Notes: a model not told the origin generated them from the sequence alone. A stretch of DNA of 64,000 nucleotides from Anaerococcus mediterraneensis (GCF_900128415.1 NZ_LT635772.1:1860001-1924000), one strand, 5' to 3'. Numbered from the stretch's first letter, positions 51,976-62,650 are shown. Numbers and translations: made by a program.

Positions 51976-54900
51976 TCACCTTACTCTATATTCTCTTATA
52001 TCGGATTGTACATTATTTAGCTTAGAATAAGCTCTTATTTTATCACGTCTTCTTAATTTACCACCTAATTTTCCTGGTATTTTAAATACAACGTCTCCAT
52101 CATCATTAGTAACGGCTTCAATTAGAACTGGTGGATTTGATCCCCTAATTACCTCAATATATGCAGTTGCTCCTTCAGTAATTTCACTAACATATACTAC
52201 AGTAGCATTGGACTTTGGATGTCTTATCGTAATTATTGGCTTAACAAGACTTCCATCGTCAATATTTGTATCTTCTTTAAAGATAAAATTATATTTATTT
52301 TCTTCATCTTTTTCGTAGTTCCATCCATTAAATTCATAATCATTTGGTTGATCATTTTCTAATGTACGAGGATGAACAACTGGTGGAGTAATATCAACTC
52401 TTGTGTTTGCTTTTACATAGAATCTACTATTACCATCCATGAAGGCTTTGCTTTCATCAACTGAGAATGTTACCAGCACCATGCCCTCAGGTTTTTCTTT
52501 TTTGATCTCTTCTTCATCAGTAACTGCTGGGTCTACTGGGATTACGTCTGCTATTGGCTCGTACTTAGCTGTGAAGACTTTTTCTGTTTCATTTGCACCT
52601 AGTATCAAGTCAAGAGTCTTATCCCAACCTGAGTTTTCATCTTTGGCCTTGTAGTATTTGGCTGGTTTTATACCAGGTACTTCCATGCCATTTTTCTCAG
52701 CTTTTTCGAATGATAGTGTTTTTGCAACCTTGTAGGTTACTTTATCAAACTCAGGATTTTTACTGTCATTTAATTTGCCATGGTCACCCTCTTTGAATGT
52801 GACTTTGATAAATTTATCTTCTACTGTGGCATTTTCATCAATTTTTTGTACAGGGTCTTGCCAGATTGCTACTAGGGTTTTATCTGCTGTGATTGGTGTA
52901 GTTAAATCAAAGTATTCTTTATCACTGTCATTTTCCTTCCAACCCATAAAGACCTTACCTTCTATTTTTGGTTCATTTACATTTTTCAATTGTTCATTGT
53001 GTTTAACTTCTTGTTGACCAATTTCTATTCCTCTAGAAACAAATTTGACTGTATGAGGTTTTTCCTCCCACTGGGCTGTGGCTGTTCTTGCTTTTTCTAG
53101 TGTCACTTGGTCGCCTGGTTGGTATATTTTGTCATCTTCTCCATCAAGCTTCCAGCCTTTAAAGGTTGAGTTTGGTTTTGCTAGATTGCCTGGTCCTGCA
53201 AGTCCTACTGTTGCGCCGTAATTTGCTGTTGTCTTAGCTGGAAGATCTCCAGATACATCATCTCCACCTTTTTTATAGGTCAAGGTCACTTGGCCATATT
53301 TAAAGATGGCAACGTGTACTCTCTCGCTTGTGATTGGAGTTTTTTCGTCGATTCCTTCTTGCCATTTATCAAATACATAGTTTTTCGCAGGAAGTGTTTC
53401 AGGAACTTTTAGTTCTTTTTTGCCTGCTGTTTGACCTTTTTCTAAAACTTTTAGCTTAATACCAGCTTTTGGATTTACATAGTAGATTTTTTCTGCTTTG
53501 TCTCCCTCAAGTTTGCCCTTATTTTTATCTTCGGTTTTGAAGGTGACTTTGACATAGCCATTAGGGATTTTTGTATTTTCGTCAATTTTTTCTACTATAT
53601 CAGCTGATTTGCTAAAGTTAAATACAAATTCTGTTTCAGGGTCTTTAAATATATCTTTTAGGTTTTTACCCTCTATATTATCCCATTTTTCACCATCTAC
53701 AAAGTATCCTATATCTGGAGTCTTTGTTATAGCAGCGGCAGATTTTGTCATATCGACTTCTACCTCTGGGCTTACATAGTAGACTGTGTCACCTGATAAG
53801 CTTCCGCCCTCGCCAGCTTTGAAGATTACTTTTACATAATTATCCATAGCTCCTTCTGGCTTAGTACCGTCTGGTTTCGCAGGAACAATTGGCTCGTGAA
53901 CTTGAACTGGGACTTCTAACGGTTTGTCATTTGTACCAACGCTTGAACCGTCAGTGTATTCAACGATTACTTTTGCTATACTCTTTCCAGGTTTGTTTAC
54001 ATCTGGATTTTCAACTATTGTTACCTTTCTAATAGTTTTACCTTCTGGAGGGATAATCATCTTGGTAATTTCTTCTACTGTTGGAGTCTTGCCTTGTGGG
54101 GTATGGACTGTATCTGCACTTGGTACTTGAGGTTTAACCACCTCAGGTTTTACAGAATATTTTGCTACTATTGTAGTTTCTTTTTCGAATTTTCCTACTA
54201 TCTTGTCTTCCCAAGTTCTTGGAGTAGTTTCTTCTGATTTCCACTTAGAGAAATTCATTGTATAGCCAACTGTGCCAATTTTTGTAGGGTCTGCCGCTAC
54301 AGTCTTGCCTGTTGGATTTGTTACATCTATAGGAACTTCCTTAGTTGGGTTAACCCAGAAGGTTTTTTCAAACTTAGTTTCATCAGTTGCATTATCAGTT
54401 GTCTTAACAATTACTTTTACATAAGTCTTAGGTACGTCTGGCTTTTTATTTGGATCTGTTTGTTCTACTACATCCTTAGCAAATCCTGGTGAAATTATTG
54501 TGTTTTCTGTAAACATATGACGTTTTGTAAACTCATAGACACCATTTGCGACTTTATTTTCATTTTGAGCATCTTTATCTGCTGTCCAATTTGTAAAACC
54601 TAAGTTCTCTTTTTCTGTATCTGTCAATTTGATTTCAGGAATTTCTACCCAGGCTTTAGGATTTACATAATAAATCTTGCTATCTTTTTCCCCTGGTTTA
54701 CCTGTTGGGTTTACTGTTACCCTTACATAATTTCCAGTTATATCTTTCAATTCACCTTTTTCAGCGTCTGATAAGAATAATGGTTTTTCTCCTGTTGTAA
54801 GGGCTTCGTAGACGTTTTTGTAGACTGTAATTGGTATATCAAGTTCTTGTGGGTCTTTGCCATCTGTGAAAGTAACTTTGGCCTTGATATTTACTGTACG

Positions 54901-57900
54901 AACAAGCTCATCCTTATCGGCAGCTTTCTTTTCATTTACTAAATTATAAACTTGATCGTCTTTAGTTAGTTCGTTTCCAGCTTCGTCAAATAATTTTATT
55001 ACAGCTCCAGCTGGAAGATCTTTTACTTGGTCTTTTTCTCTCCAAACTAATTGTGCTTTTAATTGATCAATAGTAGGAGCAAAGTCATTTGTCCATTTGT
55101 TATCAGGGTCTTTGAAGGCTTCTGTTCTTACTAGGCCAGATGCTGTTAGGCCTGACCATTCAAACTTCGCTGTAAATACATAGAAGTCTTTTGTATCGTT
55201 ATCAACTATTGTATTTTTGTTTAATAGTGGCTTTTCATCCCATTTGATAAATTTCTTTCCAGTTTCTGGAGTGATGTAGTACTTGCCTTCTTCTTTTTCT
55301 TTACCTTCTTCTAGTTCTTTTGGAACTGGAAGTAGGTCAGATTTAAGTCCTTTTATTACATCGTAGTATAATTCTGTCTTTGAATTTCCTTCCTTGTCGG
55401 TAAATGCTCCGCCCTTGTCTGCCTTATAAGTTACTCTTACATAGCCATCTGGTACTGGGTCATTTTTATTTGGAACTTCGATTACTCTTACGTCCTTATA
55501 ATAGAAGGTAATCTCATCTTTGCCTGTACCATTGATACCTAAGAACTCATTTGTTTTTTCGTCGACATCAAAGAACAACTGTTGTTGTGGAGCACTTACC
55601 AATTTCCAACCTGGTATTCTCCTGTAGTTTCTTGCGTCAAAATGGCGGTTACCATTTTTAACAAGTTCTTGGTCTATAATAGCCGCACCTTCTTCTTTTT
55701 CTTTGCCTTTAAATCTTTCATCTATATAGTTGACCTTGTACTCACGTTTTCTATATGGTCTATAGAAGAATTTAAAGACATTGTCTTTGACATCAGGGTT
55801 ATCTTCAAGCTCATTTGTTTCTGTGTTTAATCTCTTCTCTGGTTCAACCCTAAAGGTTTGGAAGAATGAGTTATTTAATCCAACTCGCTTATTATATTCT
55901 TCATATATTGTCTTCATGTCACCAGTCAGATTATCTTCAAGCTCTGATTGAGGAGCTAGGATGTATTCATCATCTTGCCTATCACCAGTTGTAGCTACTA
56001 GGTAGCCTGCACGCTTATCTTCTAACTTGTCTGGAATAGGGTTTGGGCTTATCTTTTTGTCTAATTCGTAGTTTTTATCCAGCATGTAGTGTTCTATATT
56101 GATATCTACTCTTTGGTTAGGAACCCAAATTGCTTTTAGGTAGACTGGAGCTACTACGTCATTACCAAAGCTATAAAGCTCTGGAACTCCGTATGTGTCA
56201 CGATATGAAGTGTCAACTTCATCTGTGTAATCGCCTTTTTCGTTTTTCTTGTAGCGGATTATTTCCCAGCCCATAAAGTCATAACCTTTTTTGACAGGTT
56301 TTGCTTTTGGCTCTACAAGTTTTTGTCTTTGAATAACTGTAAATACTTGTTTGTTGCCATCGTTATCTTCTTTTTTGGCATAGGTATTTACTTCTTCTTG
56401 GCCTATATCACCTTCTTGGATGGTTTTGCGTTTCTGGGTTATACTTTCTTCTTTGAGGTTTTTTAGACTGCCGCCGTCTGGATCAAAGGTTACCTTCCAT
56501 TTATAATCAGGCTCGTCCCATTTTGCATAGAGGTTAAGTGGATGGGTAGGCATCTTTTCGTCCTTGTTTTCCCAAACAAGTTTAGTGCCGGCTGGGTCTA
56601 GGGCCCAACCCTTAAAGACCATTTGATCTGATAAGTTGTCAGGACGCTTAACTTTTAACTTGCCATCAGTATCTGTAAATACTAAGTCTGTAAGGCCCAA
56701 TTTTTGTAGGTTTTCCGGATTGTCTAAAAAGTTTTTTGGGTCTTCTTTGAAATATTCCCTATCTTCCCTATCTAGATTTGAATCTACCAAATCAGGGCTT
56801 AGGACCTTTAGTGGGAATTCATAGAAGGTATCTAATTGATTTTTAGAATTAAAATAAGAATCATCCCTAATGATTGATGGGTCGTAGTTGAACCTTAGTG
56901 GGTACTTGTTACGGGTGTATTTGTAACGAAGGTAGCCGTTTTCTTCAAATGCTTGACCACCTTCCTTTACGTCTCCATATTCATCGGAATCGCTAAAGAA
57001 AACTGATATAAAGTCTAGCTGACCGATAGGGAGTTTGATTCCATTGTTGTTATAGTATGTCCCACAAGTGTTAGGAGTAATATCATCACGTTCGTCGTTT
57101 AGGTCATTAATTCCTTCTTCATTAACACGGCCGTTTTCCTCACTACCCTCTTCAATAGTTGGCCATGCAGTTCTAGGCTTATAGCCATAAGGAGTAAAGC
57201 CTGTAACTATCGGATATTTGTGACCATAGGTTAGAGAAGCTGTATCCGCTTTGGTCCTAACAAGGTCGTAACGAATGATGGTTTCACCGTCCTTAAAGCC
57301 GTCCATCCAAAAGTCCATATGGTGAGGGATAGAAGGATGATCCTGTTTTATACCAAAGGAAAGGGTTGTGAAGTCGAATGGAGCAAGATCAATGGTTGTG
57401 CCATCGCCCTTATCTATGTGCTTAGTATAGCCGCCCTTATTAGTATAATCTGTCATGTCTAGGAACTCATCAGCATTAAGCCTATAAGGAGGTGTGTCTA
57501 AATGAAGAGGCCAATAAGGGACAGCGTAGTTTGGTCCCCAGCCGAAAGATTGGTAACCAGGTGTGAAACCCTTGGTTTGCTTGGCATCGTTTGGCCACTT
57601 ATACATCATCTCATTAAATCTCGCCTTGTAGTGGTAAAGATTGCCAGGACCACCTAGCATGACCGCCTCTCCCTTTTTCTGGTCGTAGCCCCAAATCTCA
57701 GGGTAGAGGGTGTTTTTATCAGGTTGTGCATTGGACTTTGTAAAGTATAGGTCGTAAACCTGTCTATCGTAGTAGATATTATATACAGTTTTACCTGTTG
57801 ATGATACAGATTTCACTAGGTTTGCATCCTTAGGGTCCACATTTTGCTCATGAGTTAAATCTTGGTTGTAAACATAGAACTTGTTTAGATAAAGATTTCT

Positions 57901-59163
57901 GCCACGATTAAATTTATCGCCATTCCAAATCTTTTGTAAACGGGCTTGGTCTAGGTCAGGGAATTTTAGTCCTTTTACAGGTTCATTATCCAGGTCAGCT
58001 CTTGTTCCTGTATCAGCATCTTTATAAACACGGGTGCCCATATAGTCGTATTTTTCTAAAATAGAAGCACCATCAGCGTGGTCTGACTTTTCTGCCCAGA
58101 ACTGGATAGCATAATCTGCCTTTTCTTTATCCTTCCACACTGCTGTGAAGGTGATCTTGCTTGCAGGCATTTTTATTTTTGCATCTAGGTTTAAAATAGC
58201 CTTGCCATTAGCATCTTTGATTATTTCGTCTTTCTTAAAAGTAGTTTTAACATTATCTAAACTGCCTTCTAGGTCAATTGATGGCATCCAACCTTGGAGA
58301 ACCCCTCCTATCTTTGTAGGGATTTGATTTTCATCTATTATTGGTACTATTTGTTCGTAATAGAGGGTACGGCTTGGTAGGGCTGTTCCACCAGCAGTGT
58401 CGAAAGTCACATCAAAGTGGTCACGGTTGTAGCGGTATTCTAAAACAAAGTTTTCAGCATTTTCTGGTACCCTCATGGTAATATTTGCTTGCTCAGGAAC
58501 AAAGCCTTTTCTCTCTGGCCCATCTAAAGGGCTTACCTCCATGGTCGATCCTGTATTACCATTTTGAATTGTTACAAGCTGGCCTTTTTCTCCTTGGCTA
58601 CCGTCAGGATTTGTATATTTAGAAAAATCCTCCAGGGATTGGAAAATATGTTTGATTTGGATTTGGTTTGGCTTGGCCTTGTATCTAAAATCTTGCCAAG
58701 CTTTTTTTTCATAGCCAATCTCTTCATTACCAATTGTTTGGCCATCTTCTGCTGCCTTTTTAACTGTATCATAGTCAATTGTGTAGGTATCATCAAGCTG
58801 GTTTTTATCATAACCAGCAAGGTCTGGCAAGGTGATTTCTTTTTTGACCTTTTCTCGTTCATCATCTGTTGCATCAGCACCTACGCTTGCTATATAAGGC
58901 TGATAGTTTATATCATATCTCTCACCTCTTTGTACCTTGTAGTCTGTACGCAAGGTGTAGATATCTGGTTGGTCTGGATCTTTTATAAAATCCACAGAAT
59001 TTTCTCCCTCTTTTAGCTTTGCTGGCCTAACTGGATCTTTGTCGTTTATGATATCCGATCTCCAACTATCATGAGTTAGGCTAGTAGCAAAAGCTGGGCC
59101 TATATTTGATGCCATCATAATAATGGCGATCAAAAGAGCCGTAAACTTCCTAATCTTCTTCAT
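51976..59163 (-). CDS. giant secreted InlB-type repeat protein without sortase signal
   Basis: A 2395-residue protein. The ATG at 59163 follows AAGGAGG; signal peptide MKKIRKFTALLIAIIMMASN to FATS. InlB-type repeats are seen at several places (VTFDTAGGTALPSRTLYYEQ, VTFDPDGGSL, TFKGWKLDGEDD), with a large unique N-terminal region rich in Tyr and Trp up to about residue 900. The middle and C-terminal parts share Rib-like domains and YVNP modules with the downstream protein. It ends in an Ig-like domain (VTNDDGDVVFKIPG) with no LPXTG, hydrophobic tail or other anchor. One base separates it from the next gene, so the two are translationally coupled and probably act together. Confidence 0.88.
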   Translation of the reverse strand: MKKIRKFTALLIAIIMMASNIGPAFATSLTHDSWRSDIINDKDPVRPAKLKEGENSVDFIKDPDQPDIYTLRTDYKVQRGERYDINYQPYIASVGADATDDEREKVKKEITLPDLAGYDKNQLDDTYTIDYDTVKKAAEDGQTIGNEEIGYEKKAWQDFRYKAKPNQIQIKHIFQSLEDFSKYTNPDGSQGEKGQLVTIQNGNTGSTMEVSPLDGPERKGFVPEQANITMRVPENAENFVLEYRYNRDHFDVTFDTAGGTALPSRTLYYEQIVPIIDENQIPTKIGGVLQGWMPSIDLEGSLDNVKTTFKKDEIIKDANGKAILNLDAKIKMPASKITFTAVWKDKEKADYAIQFWAEKSDHADGASILEKYDYMGTRVYKDADTGTRADLDNEPVKGLKFPDLDQARLQKIWNGDKFNRGRNLYLNKFYVYNQDLTHEQNVDPKDANLVKSVSSTGKTVYNIYYDRQVYDLYFTKSNAQPDKNTLYPEIWGYDQKKGEAVMLGGPGNLYHYKARFNEMMYKWPNDAKQTKGFTPGYQSFGWGPNYAVPYWPLHLDTPPYRLNADEFLDMTDYTNKGGYTKHIDKGDGTTIDLAPFDFTTLSFGIKQDHPSIPHHMDFWMDGFKDGETIIRYDLVRTKADTASLTYGHKYPIVTGFTPYGYKPRTAWPTIEEGSEENGRVNEEGINDLNDERDDITPNTCGTYYNNNGIKLPIGQLDFISVFFSDSDEYGDVKEGGQAFEENGYLRYKYTRNKYPLRFNYDPSIIRDDSYFNSKNQLDTFYEFPLKVLSPDLVDSNLDREDREYFKEDPKNFLDNPENLQKLGLTDLVFTDTDGKLKVKRPDNLSDQMVFKGWALDPAGTKLVWENKDEKMPTHPLNLYAKWDEPDYKWKVTFDPDGGSLKNLKEESITQKRKTIQEGDIGQEEVNTYAKKEDNDGNKQVFTVIQRQKLVEPKAKPVKKGYDFMGWEIIRYKKNEKGDYTDEVDTSYRDTYGVPELYSFGNDVVAPVYLKAIWVPNQRVDINIEHYMLDKNYELDKKISPNPIPDKLEDKRAGYLVATTGDRQDDEYILAPQSELEDNLTGDMKTIYEEYNKRVGLNNSFFQTFRVEPEKRLNTETNELEDNPDVKDNVFKFFYRPYRKREYKVNYIDERFKGKEKEEGAAIIDQELVKNGNRHFDARNYRRIPGWKLVSAPQQQLFFDVDEKTNEFLGINGTGKDEITFYYKDVRVIEVPNKNDPVPDGYVRVTYKADKGGAFTDKEGNSKTELYYDVIKGLKSDLLPVPKELEEGKEKEEGKYYITPETGKKFIKWDEKPLLNKNTIVDNDTKDFYVFTAKFEWSGLTASGLVRTEAFKDPDNKWTNDFAPTIDQLKAQLVWREKDQVKDLPAGAVIKLFDEAGNELTKDDQVYNLVNEKKAADKDELVRTVNIKAKVTFTDGKDPQELDIPITVYKNVYEALTTGEKPLFLSDAEKGELKDITGNYVRVTVNPTGKPGEKDSKIYYVNPKAWVEIPEIKLTDTEKENLGFTNWTADKDAQNENKVANGVYEFTKRHMFTENTIISPGFAKDVVEQTDPNKKPDVPKTYVKVIVKTTDNATDETKFEKTFWVNPTKEVPIDVTNPTGKTVAADPTKIGTVGYTMNFSKWKSEETTPRTWEDKIVGKFEKETTIVAKYSVKPEVVKPQVPSADTVHTPQGKTPTVEEITKMIIPPEGKTIRKVTIVENPDVNKPGKSIAKVIVEYTDGSSVGTNDKPLEVPVQVHEPIVPAKPDGTKPEGAMDNYVKVIFKAGEGGSLSGDTVYYVSPEVEVDMTKSAAAITKTPDIGYFVDGEKWDNIEGKNLKDIFKDPETEFVFNFSKSADIVEKIDENTKIPNGYVKVTFKTEDKNKGKLEGDKAEKIYYVNPKAGIKLKVLEKGQTAGKKELKVPETLPAKNYVFDKWQEGIDEKTPITSERVHVAIFKYGQVTLTYKKGGDDVSGDLPAKTTANYGATVGLAGPGNLAKPNSTFKGWKLDGEDDKIYQPGDQVTLEKARTATAQWEEKPHTVKFVSRGIEIGQQEVKHNEQLKNVNEPKIEGKVFMGWKENDSDKEYFDLTTPITADKTLVAIWQDPVQKIDENATVEDKFIKVTFKEGDHGKLNDSKNPEFDKVTYKVAKTLSFEKAEKNGMEVPGIKPAKYYKAKDENSGWDKTLDLILGANETEKVFTAKYEPIADVIPVDPAVTDEEEIKKEKPEGMVLVTFSVDESKAFMDGNSRFYVKANTRVDITPPVVHPRTLENDQPNDYEFNGWNYEKDEENKYNFIFKEDTNIDDGSLVKPIITIRHPKSNATVVYVSEITEGATAYIEVIRGSNPPVLIEAVTNDDGDVVFKIPGKLGGKLRRRDKIRAYSKLNNVQSDIREYRVR

Positions 59164-59208
59164 CTTTTCCTCCTTTTTTGATGTCAAGAAAAATAATTGC
59201 TTTATCAA

Positions 59209-59381
59209 TTTAGGTAAATATTAAACCTATTCTAATTATATATCATTTTAGCATTAAAATAAAGTAGTTTTCTTTGGTTTTTCAACTATATTACTTGCTT
59301 TAAGAAATATTTTTATTTTTCTTGCCAATTATAGCAAGTGATTTTTCATATCATAAATGTATAATAAAGCGGAGGTGAAAT
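59209..59381. promoter_or_regulatory. divergent promoter region of the surface-protein operon and moxR
   Basis: On the minus strand TATAAT lies at 59235-59240, about 70 bases before the giant-gene ATG, with only a weak -35. On the plus strand TATAAT lies at 59360-59365, followed by GGAGGTG before moxR. A small dyad CTTGC/GCAAG lies near 59319-59337. The about 70-base leader of the surface operon shows no clear regulator site. Confidence 0.45.
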
Positions 59382-60287
59382 ATGATTGAATATTTAAAAG
59401 AACAAGGGGTCAATGAGACTTTGATCGCCAAGTTAGAAAAATATAGAAAAGAAAATGGGCTTGATAATGACGATAGGATTATAAGGCCTGAGTATAAATA
59501 TTATGGCAAAGAGGTTTTAGAAGAAGCAATCGCAGCCCTTTTGGCGGGAAAAAATATCCTCCTAACAGGGGCCAAGGCTACGGGCAAAAATGTCCTAGCT
59601 GCAAATCTGGCCTATCTTTTTAAAAGACCGACCTACAATATATCCTTTCATGTAAATACTGATTTTGGGTCGCTCATAGGAGCTGATACCTTCAAAAATG
59701 GAGAGGTTATCTTTAGAAAGGGCCCAGTTTATGAGGCAGCAGAAAGGGGCGGTTTTGCAATCCTAGATGAGATCAACATGGCAAAAAACGAGGCTATTTC
59801 TGTCCTCCATGCCTCCCTTGACCACAGGAGGATCATAGATATATCTGGCTTTGACAAGATAGACCTAGATCCTAATACCAGATTTATAGGGACTATGAAC
59901 TACGGCTATGTCGGCACTCGTGAGCTTAACGAAGCTTTGGCATCTAGGTTTATGATTATAAATGTACCAAATATTTCCAAAGCCAACCTGGATAAGCTCC
60001 TAAGGGATAAATTCCCAACTCTAAAAGAAAAATACAGAAAAGCCTTTATAGATAGCTTTATTTCCCTACAAACTAAGAGCGAAAACAATGAGATATCAAC
60101 AAAAGCAGTAGACCTTAGGGGGCTGATTGGGGCAATAGAAACTATGAAAATAGGGCTAAATCCAATGGATGCTATAAAAATGGGACTTGTAAATAAATCT
60201 TTTGACAATTTTGAAAGGGAAATCGTCCTTGATGCCATAAGGACAAAAATACCAGAAAAAATAGACGAGAGTATTTTTGATGAATGA
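59382..60287 (+). CDS. MoxR-type AAA ATPase
   Basis: A 301-residue AAA+ protein of the MoxR/NorQ/CoxD type, thought to act as a chaperone that inserts metals or assembles complexes with a VWA partner. The Walker A is GAKATGKN (residues 63-70), ending in Asn rather than Ser/Thr; Walker B is GFAILDEINMA. Sensor and arginine regions include IGTMNYGYVGTRELNEALASR. It overlaps the VWA gene by 8 bases, the usual partner arrangement. Confidence 0.9.
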   Translation: MIEYLKEQGVNETLIAKLEKYRKENGLDNDDRIIRPEYKYYGKEVLEEAIAALLAGKNILLTGAKATGKNVLAANLAYLFKRPTYNISFHVNTDFGSLIGADTFKNGEVIFRKGPVYEAAERGGFAILDEINMAKNEAISVLHASLDHRRIIDISGFDKIDLDPNTRFIGTMNYGYVGTRELNEALASRFMIINVPNISKANLDKLLRDKFPTLKEKYRKAFIDSFISLQTKSENNEISTKAVDLRGLIGAIETMKIGLNPMDAIKMGLVNKSFDNFEREIVLDAIRTKIPEKIDESIFDE

Positions 60288-62010
60288 CAAGCTAGAAAAG
60301 ATCAGAGAATATAATGTGATTTGGGATTTTGCAGAAAAGTATGATTTTCTCCCACGAAAATCCTATCCTATGGATCAGATTTATAAAAATATGACCACAG
60401 GTTTTATCATAAAAACCTTCGATTTTGATATTTTGGATGCTTTTTTTGATTATCTGAGAGATGAAAATCCATTTTTTTCTGAATTTGCCTTTATCACCCA
60501 GCTTTTGATGGAGGATATCGCCTACAAGAGCCTGGCAGGAGATAACCTAGTTATAGGGGATTTTAGAAAATCTTTTGCCAAAATCATCCTCAGAAAATAC
60601 TCCTTCCACGATCCAAAAGATCTCAAAGAACAGATAGAAAAAGCCTACTATGGCAAGGTTTTGGATAAACCCATCATAGAGGGAGTACTTTTAAGGTCAA
60701 TCTTTGATGAGATTTTTTCTATCTACACCCTATCAACTACAGACCTTATTGACAAACTAAACAAGGTTTTTAAGACCTTTTTTAGATTTGAAAGAAAAAG
60801 AGAAGACGCCAGTCTTTTTGAGGACATGGTCAGGGAAGAAAAGGCAAAAGACTTCAAATCTGGCAAGTCCAAGAGCGAAAAGCTAGATTTTTCTGATGAA
60901 TTTATCAAAGACCAGTTCAATATAGGGTCGGCAGAATTTACCGGCAACATCTACCTAGAAGAAAAAACCAAGGACATGGACAGGCACATGGTCCTCATAA
61001 ACGCTGACAAAGAAGGCTACCACGGGACCAATGAATTTATAGAGGATTTTTATGGCAAATCAATCTATCCAGAAATCCTTGTCAAAAACCTAGAAAACAA
61101 AGTATCCAAGGGCATCCACTCTGGCAAAAAGCTTTATTTTACCAGGGGTGACTACACTGACAGGCCCAATGCTAAATTTTATAAGAAAAACCGTGATGAG
61201 GTTTTTGAAAAGAACAAATCTTATATAGAAAAAAATTTGGCAATAAATAACCGATCCATAAAAGAGCTTGCCCAGACTATAAAAAACTCCATAGCCAACT
61301 ACGAGGACTTTGCTGAGGTCTCCAAGTCCTATGGCCTTGTTGATGGCAAAAAAGCTTGGAGAGCAAATGTGGTCAAGGACTTTGATATTTTTGACAATAT
61401 AGAAAATGACGAAATGGCAAGTTTTAAGGTTGACCTCCTCCTGGACGGGTCTGCCAGCCAGCACTCTAGGGCAGAAATAATTGCCAACCAAGCCTACATC
61501 ATAGAAAATGCCATGGATGAGGTAGGGATCCCTATCAGAGTGATGAGTTTTTCTAGTCTCAGAGACCACACAGTTGTAAATTTTTATAGGGACTATAATG
61601 AAAAGCACAAAAATGATGAAATTTTCAAATACTATGCCTCTGGGTCAAACAGGGACGGCCTTGCCTTTAGACTTATAAATGAACTAATTGATAAGAAAAA
61701 TGAAAATGAAAAACATATTTTGATAATACTGACAGATGCCAAACCCAATGACGAAAAATCCAATATAAACACCATAAAACTCCGTGAAAAAGACCAATAC
61801 ACAGGAGAGGTGGCAGTCAAGGATACGTCAAAGGAGATTAGAAATATAAAAAATGAGGACATAGCAGTCCTCGGTGTCTTTACTGGTGAGGATGATGATG
61901 TAGAAAATGCCAAAATGATTTACGGGGCAGATTTTTGCAAGATTACAAGTTTGGAAAACTTTTCAAAGATAGTTTCGATTTTTATAAAAAGTCAGATAAT
62001 GAAAATGTAA
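60280..62010 (+). CDS. VWA-domain protein (CoxE/NorD-like partner of MoxR)
   Basis: A 576-residue protein whose C-terminal third is a von Willebrand factor A domain. The MIDAS motif is D389-GSAS, with a further acidic site at ILTDAKPND (D486). The N-terminal part is charged and helical with no clear family. The ATG at 60280 is inside the moxR stop region. These pairs often activate a metalloenzyme, but none is encoded next to them here. The target is unknown; surface-protein or envelope work is only a guess from the divergent neighbour. Confidence 0.85.
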   Translation: MNDKLEKIREYNVIWDFAEKYDFLPRKSYPMDQIYKNMTTGFIIKTFDFDILDAFFDYLRDENPFFSEFAFITQLLMEDIAYKSLAGDNLVIGDFRKSFAKIILRKYSFHDPKDLKEQIEKAYYGKVLDKPIIEGVLLRSIFDEIFSIYTLSTTDLIDKLNKVFKTFFRFERKREDASLFEDMVREEKAKDFKSGKSKSEKLDFSDEFIKDQFNIGSAEFTGNIYLEEKTKDMDRHMVLINADKEGYHGTNEFIEDFYGKSIYPEILVKNLENKVSKGIHSGKKLYFTRGDYTDRPNAKFYKKNRDEVFEKNKSYIEKNLAINNRSIKELAQTIKNSIANYEDFAEVSKSYGLVDGKKAWRANVVKDFDIFDNIENDEMASFKVDLLLDGSASQHSRAEIIANQAYIIENAMDEVGIPIRVMSFSSLRDHTVVNFYRDYNEKHKNDEIFKYYASGSNRDGLAFRLINELIDKKNENEKHILIILTDAKPNDEKSNINTIKLREKDQYTGEVAVKDTSKEIRNIKNEDIAVLGVFTGEDDDVENAKMIYGADFCKITSLENFSKIVSIFIKSQIMKM

Positions 62011-62022
62011 GAGATCTAGCAA

Positions 62023-62290
62023 AACAGGACTATTTTAAAATTATGAGATTCCTCACTGCGTTCGGAATGACAAGCCTTGACCGTTGATACCTAGACAAAT
62101 ATCCATTGTTTCGACTAAGGGCGAAGCCCGCATGGAGAAATCTATTTGCTTTGTTCGCTTTAGAAATTAAAAATGATTTGAAAAGAGATCTCTCGACTCC
62201 GCTGTGCTCCGCTCGAGATAAGGGGTTGGCCGTGACTCCGTACGAGATTAGGGATTGGGGCGTGACTCCGTACGAGATAAAGAGTTGGTG
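62023..62290. repeat. intergenic repeat, copy A
   Basis: Copy A begins AAAACAGGA and runs through GAGATTCCTCACTGCGTTCG, TTTCGACTAAGGGCGAAGCC, and TCTCGACTCCGCTGTGCTCC to CGAGAT. It ends with a tandem of GTGACTCCGTACGAGAT, present twice here. It is richer in GC than the flanking genome and contains short palindromes. No credible gene. Confidence 0.8.
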
Positions 62291-62409
62291 GTAATTCCCG
62301 GTCGAGATAATAGTTGGCTCAGTCAGGTTTGAGGTAAGGTGAAAATTTTTAGCTTATGAGTTTTTTCTAGACCTGGCAAAAGTTATCTAGAAGTAATGTT
62401 AGGTTTCAC

Positions 62410-62650
62410 AAAACAGGAAAGTTTTTAAATCATGAGATTCCTCACTGCGTTCGGAATGACAAGCCTTGACCATTGATACCTAGGTAAATATCCCTTGTTT
62501 CGACTAAGGGCGAAGCCTGCATGGAAAAATCTCTTTTCTTGATTTGCTTTGGAAATTAAAAATAATTTTGAAAAGAGATCTCTCGACTCCGCTGCGCTCC
62601 GCTCGAGATAAGGGTTGGGGCATGACTCCGTACGAGATAAGAAGTTGGGG
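62410..62650. repeat. intergenic repeat, copy B
   Basis: A direct, slightly diverged copy of the 62023-62290 sequence in the same order: AAAACAGGAAA, GAGATTCCTCACTGCGTTCG, TTTCGACTAAGGGCGAAGCC, TCTCGACTCCGCTGCGCTCC, with the ACTCCGTACGAGAT unit once. Differences from copy A are mostly single bases and one missing tandem unit. A third, partial copy (TCGACTAAGGGCGAATCCCC to TTGGAAATTAAAAATCATT) follows at about 62652-62721. Confidence 0.8.

Noticed and set aside
43515..59163. The two giant genes as one gene split by a stop codon
   Set aside because: The downstream gene has its own signal peptide directly after its start, so it is a separate secreted protein.
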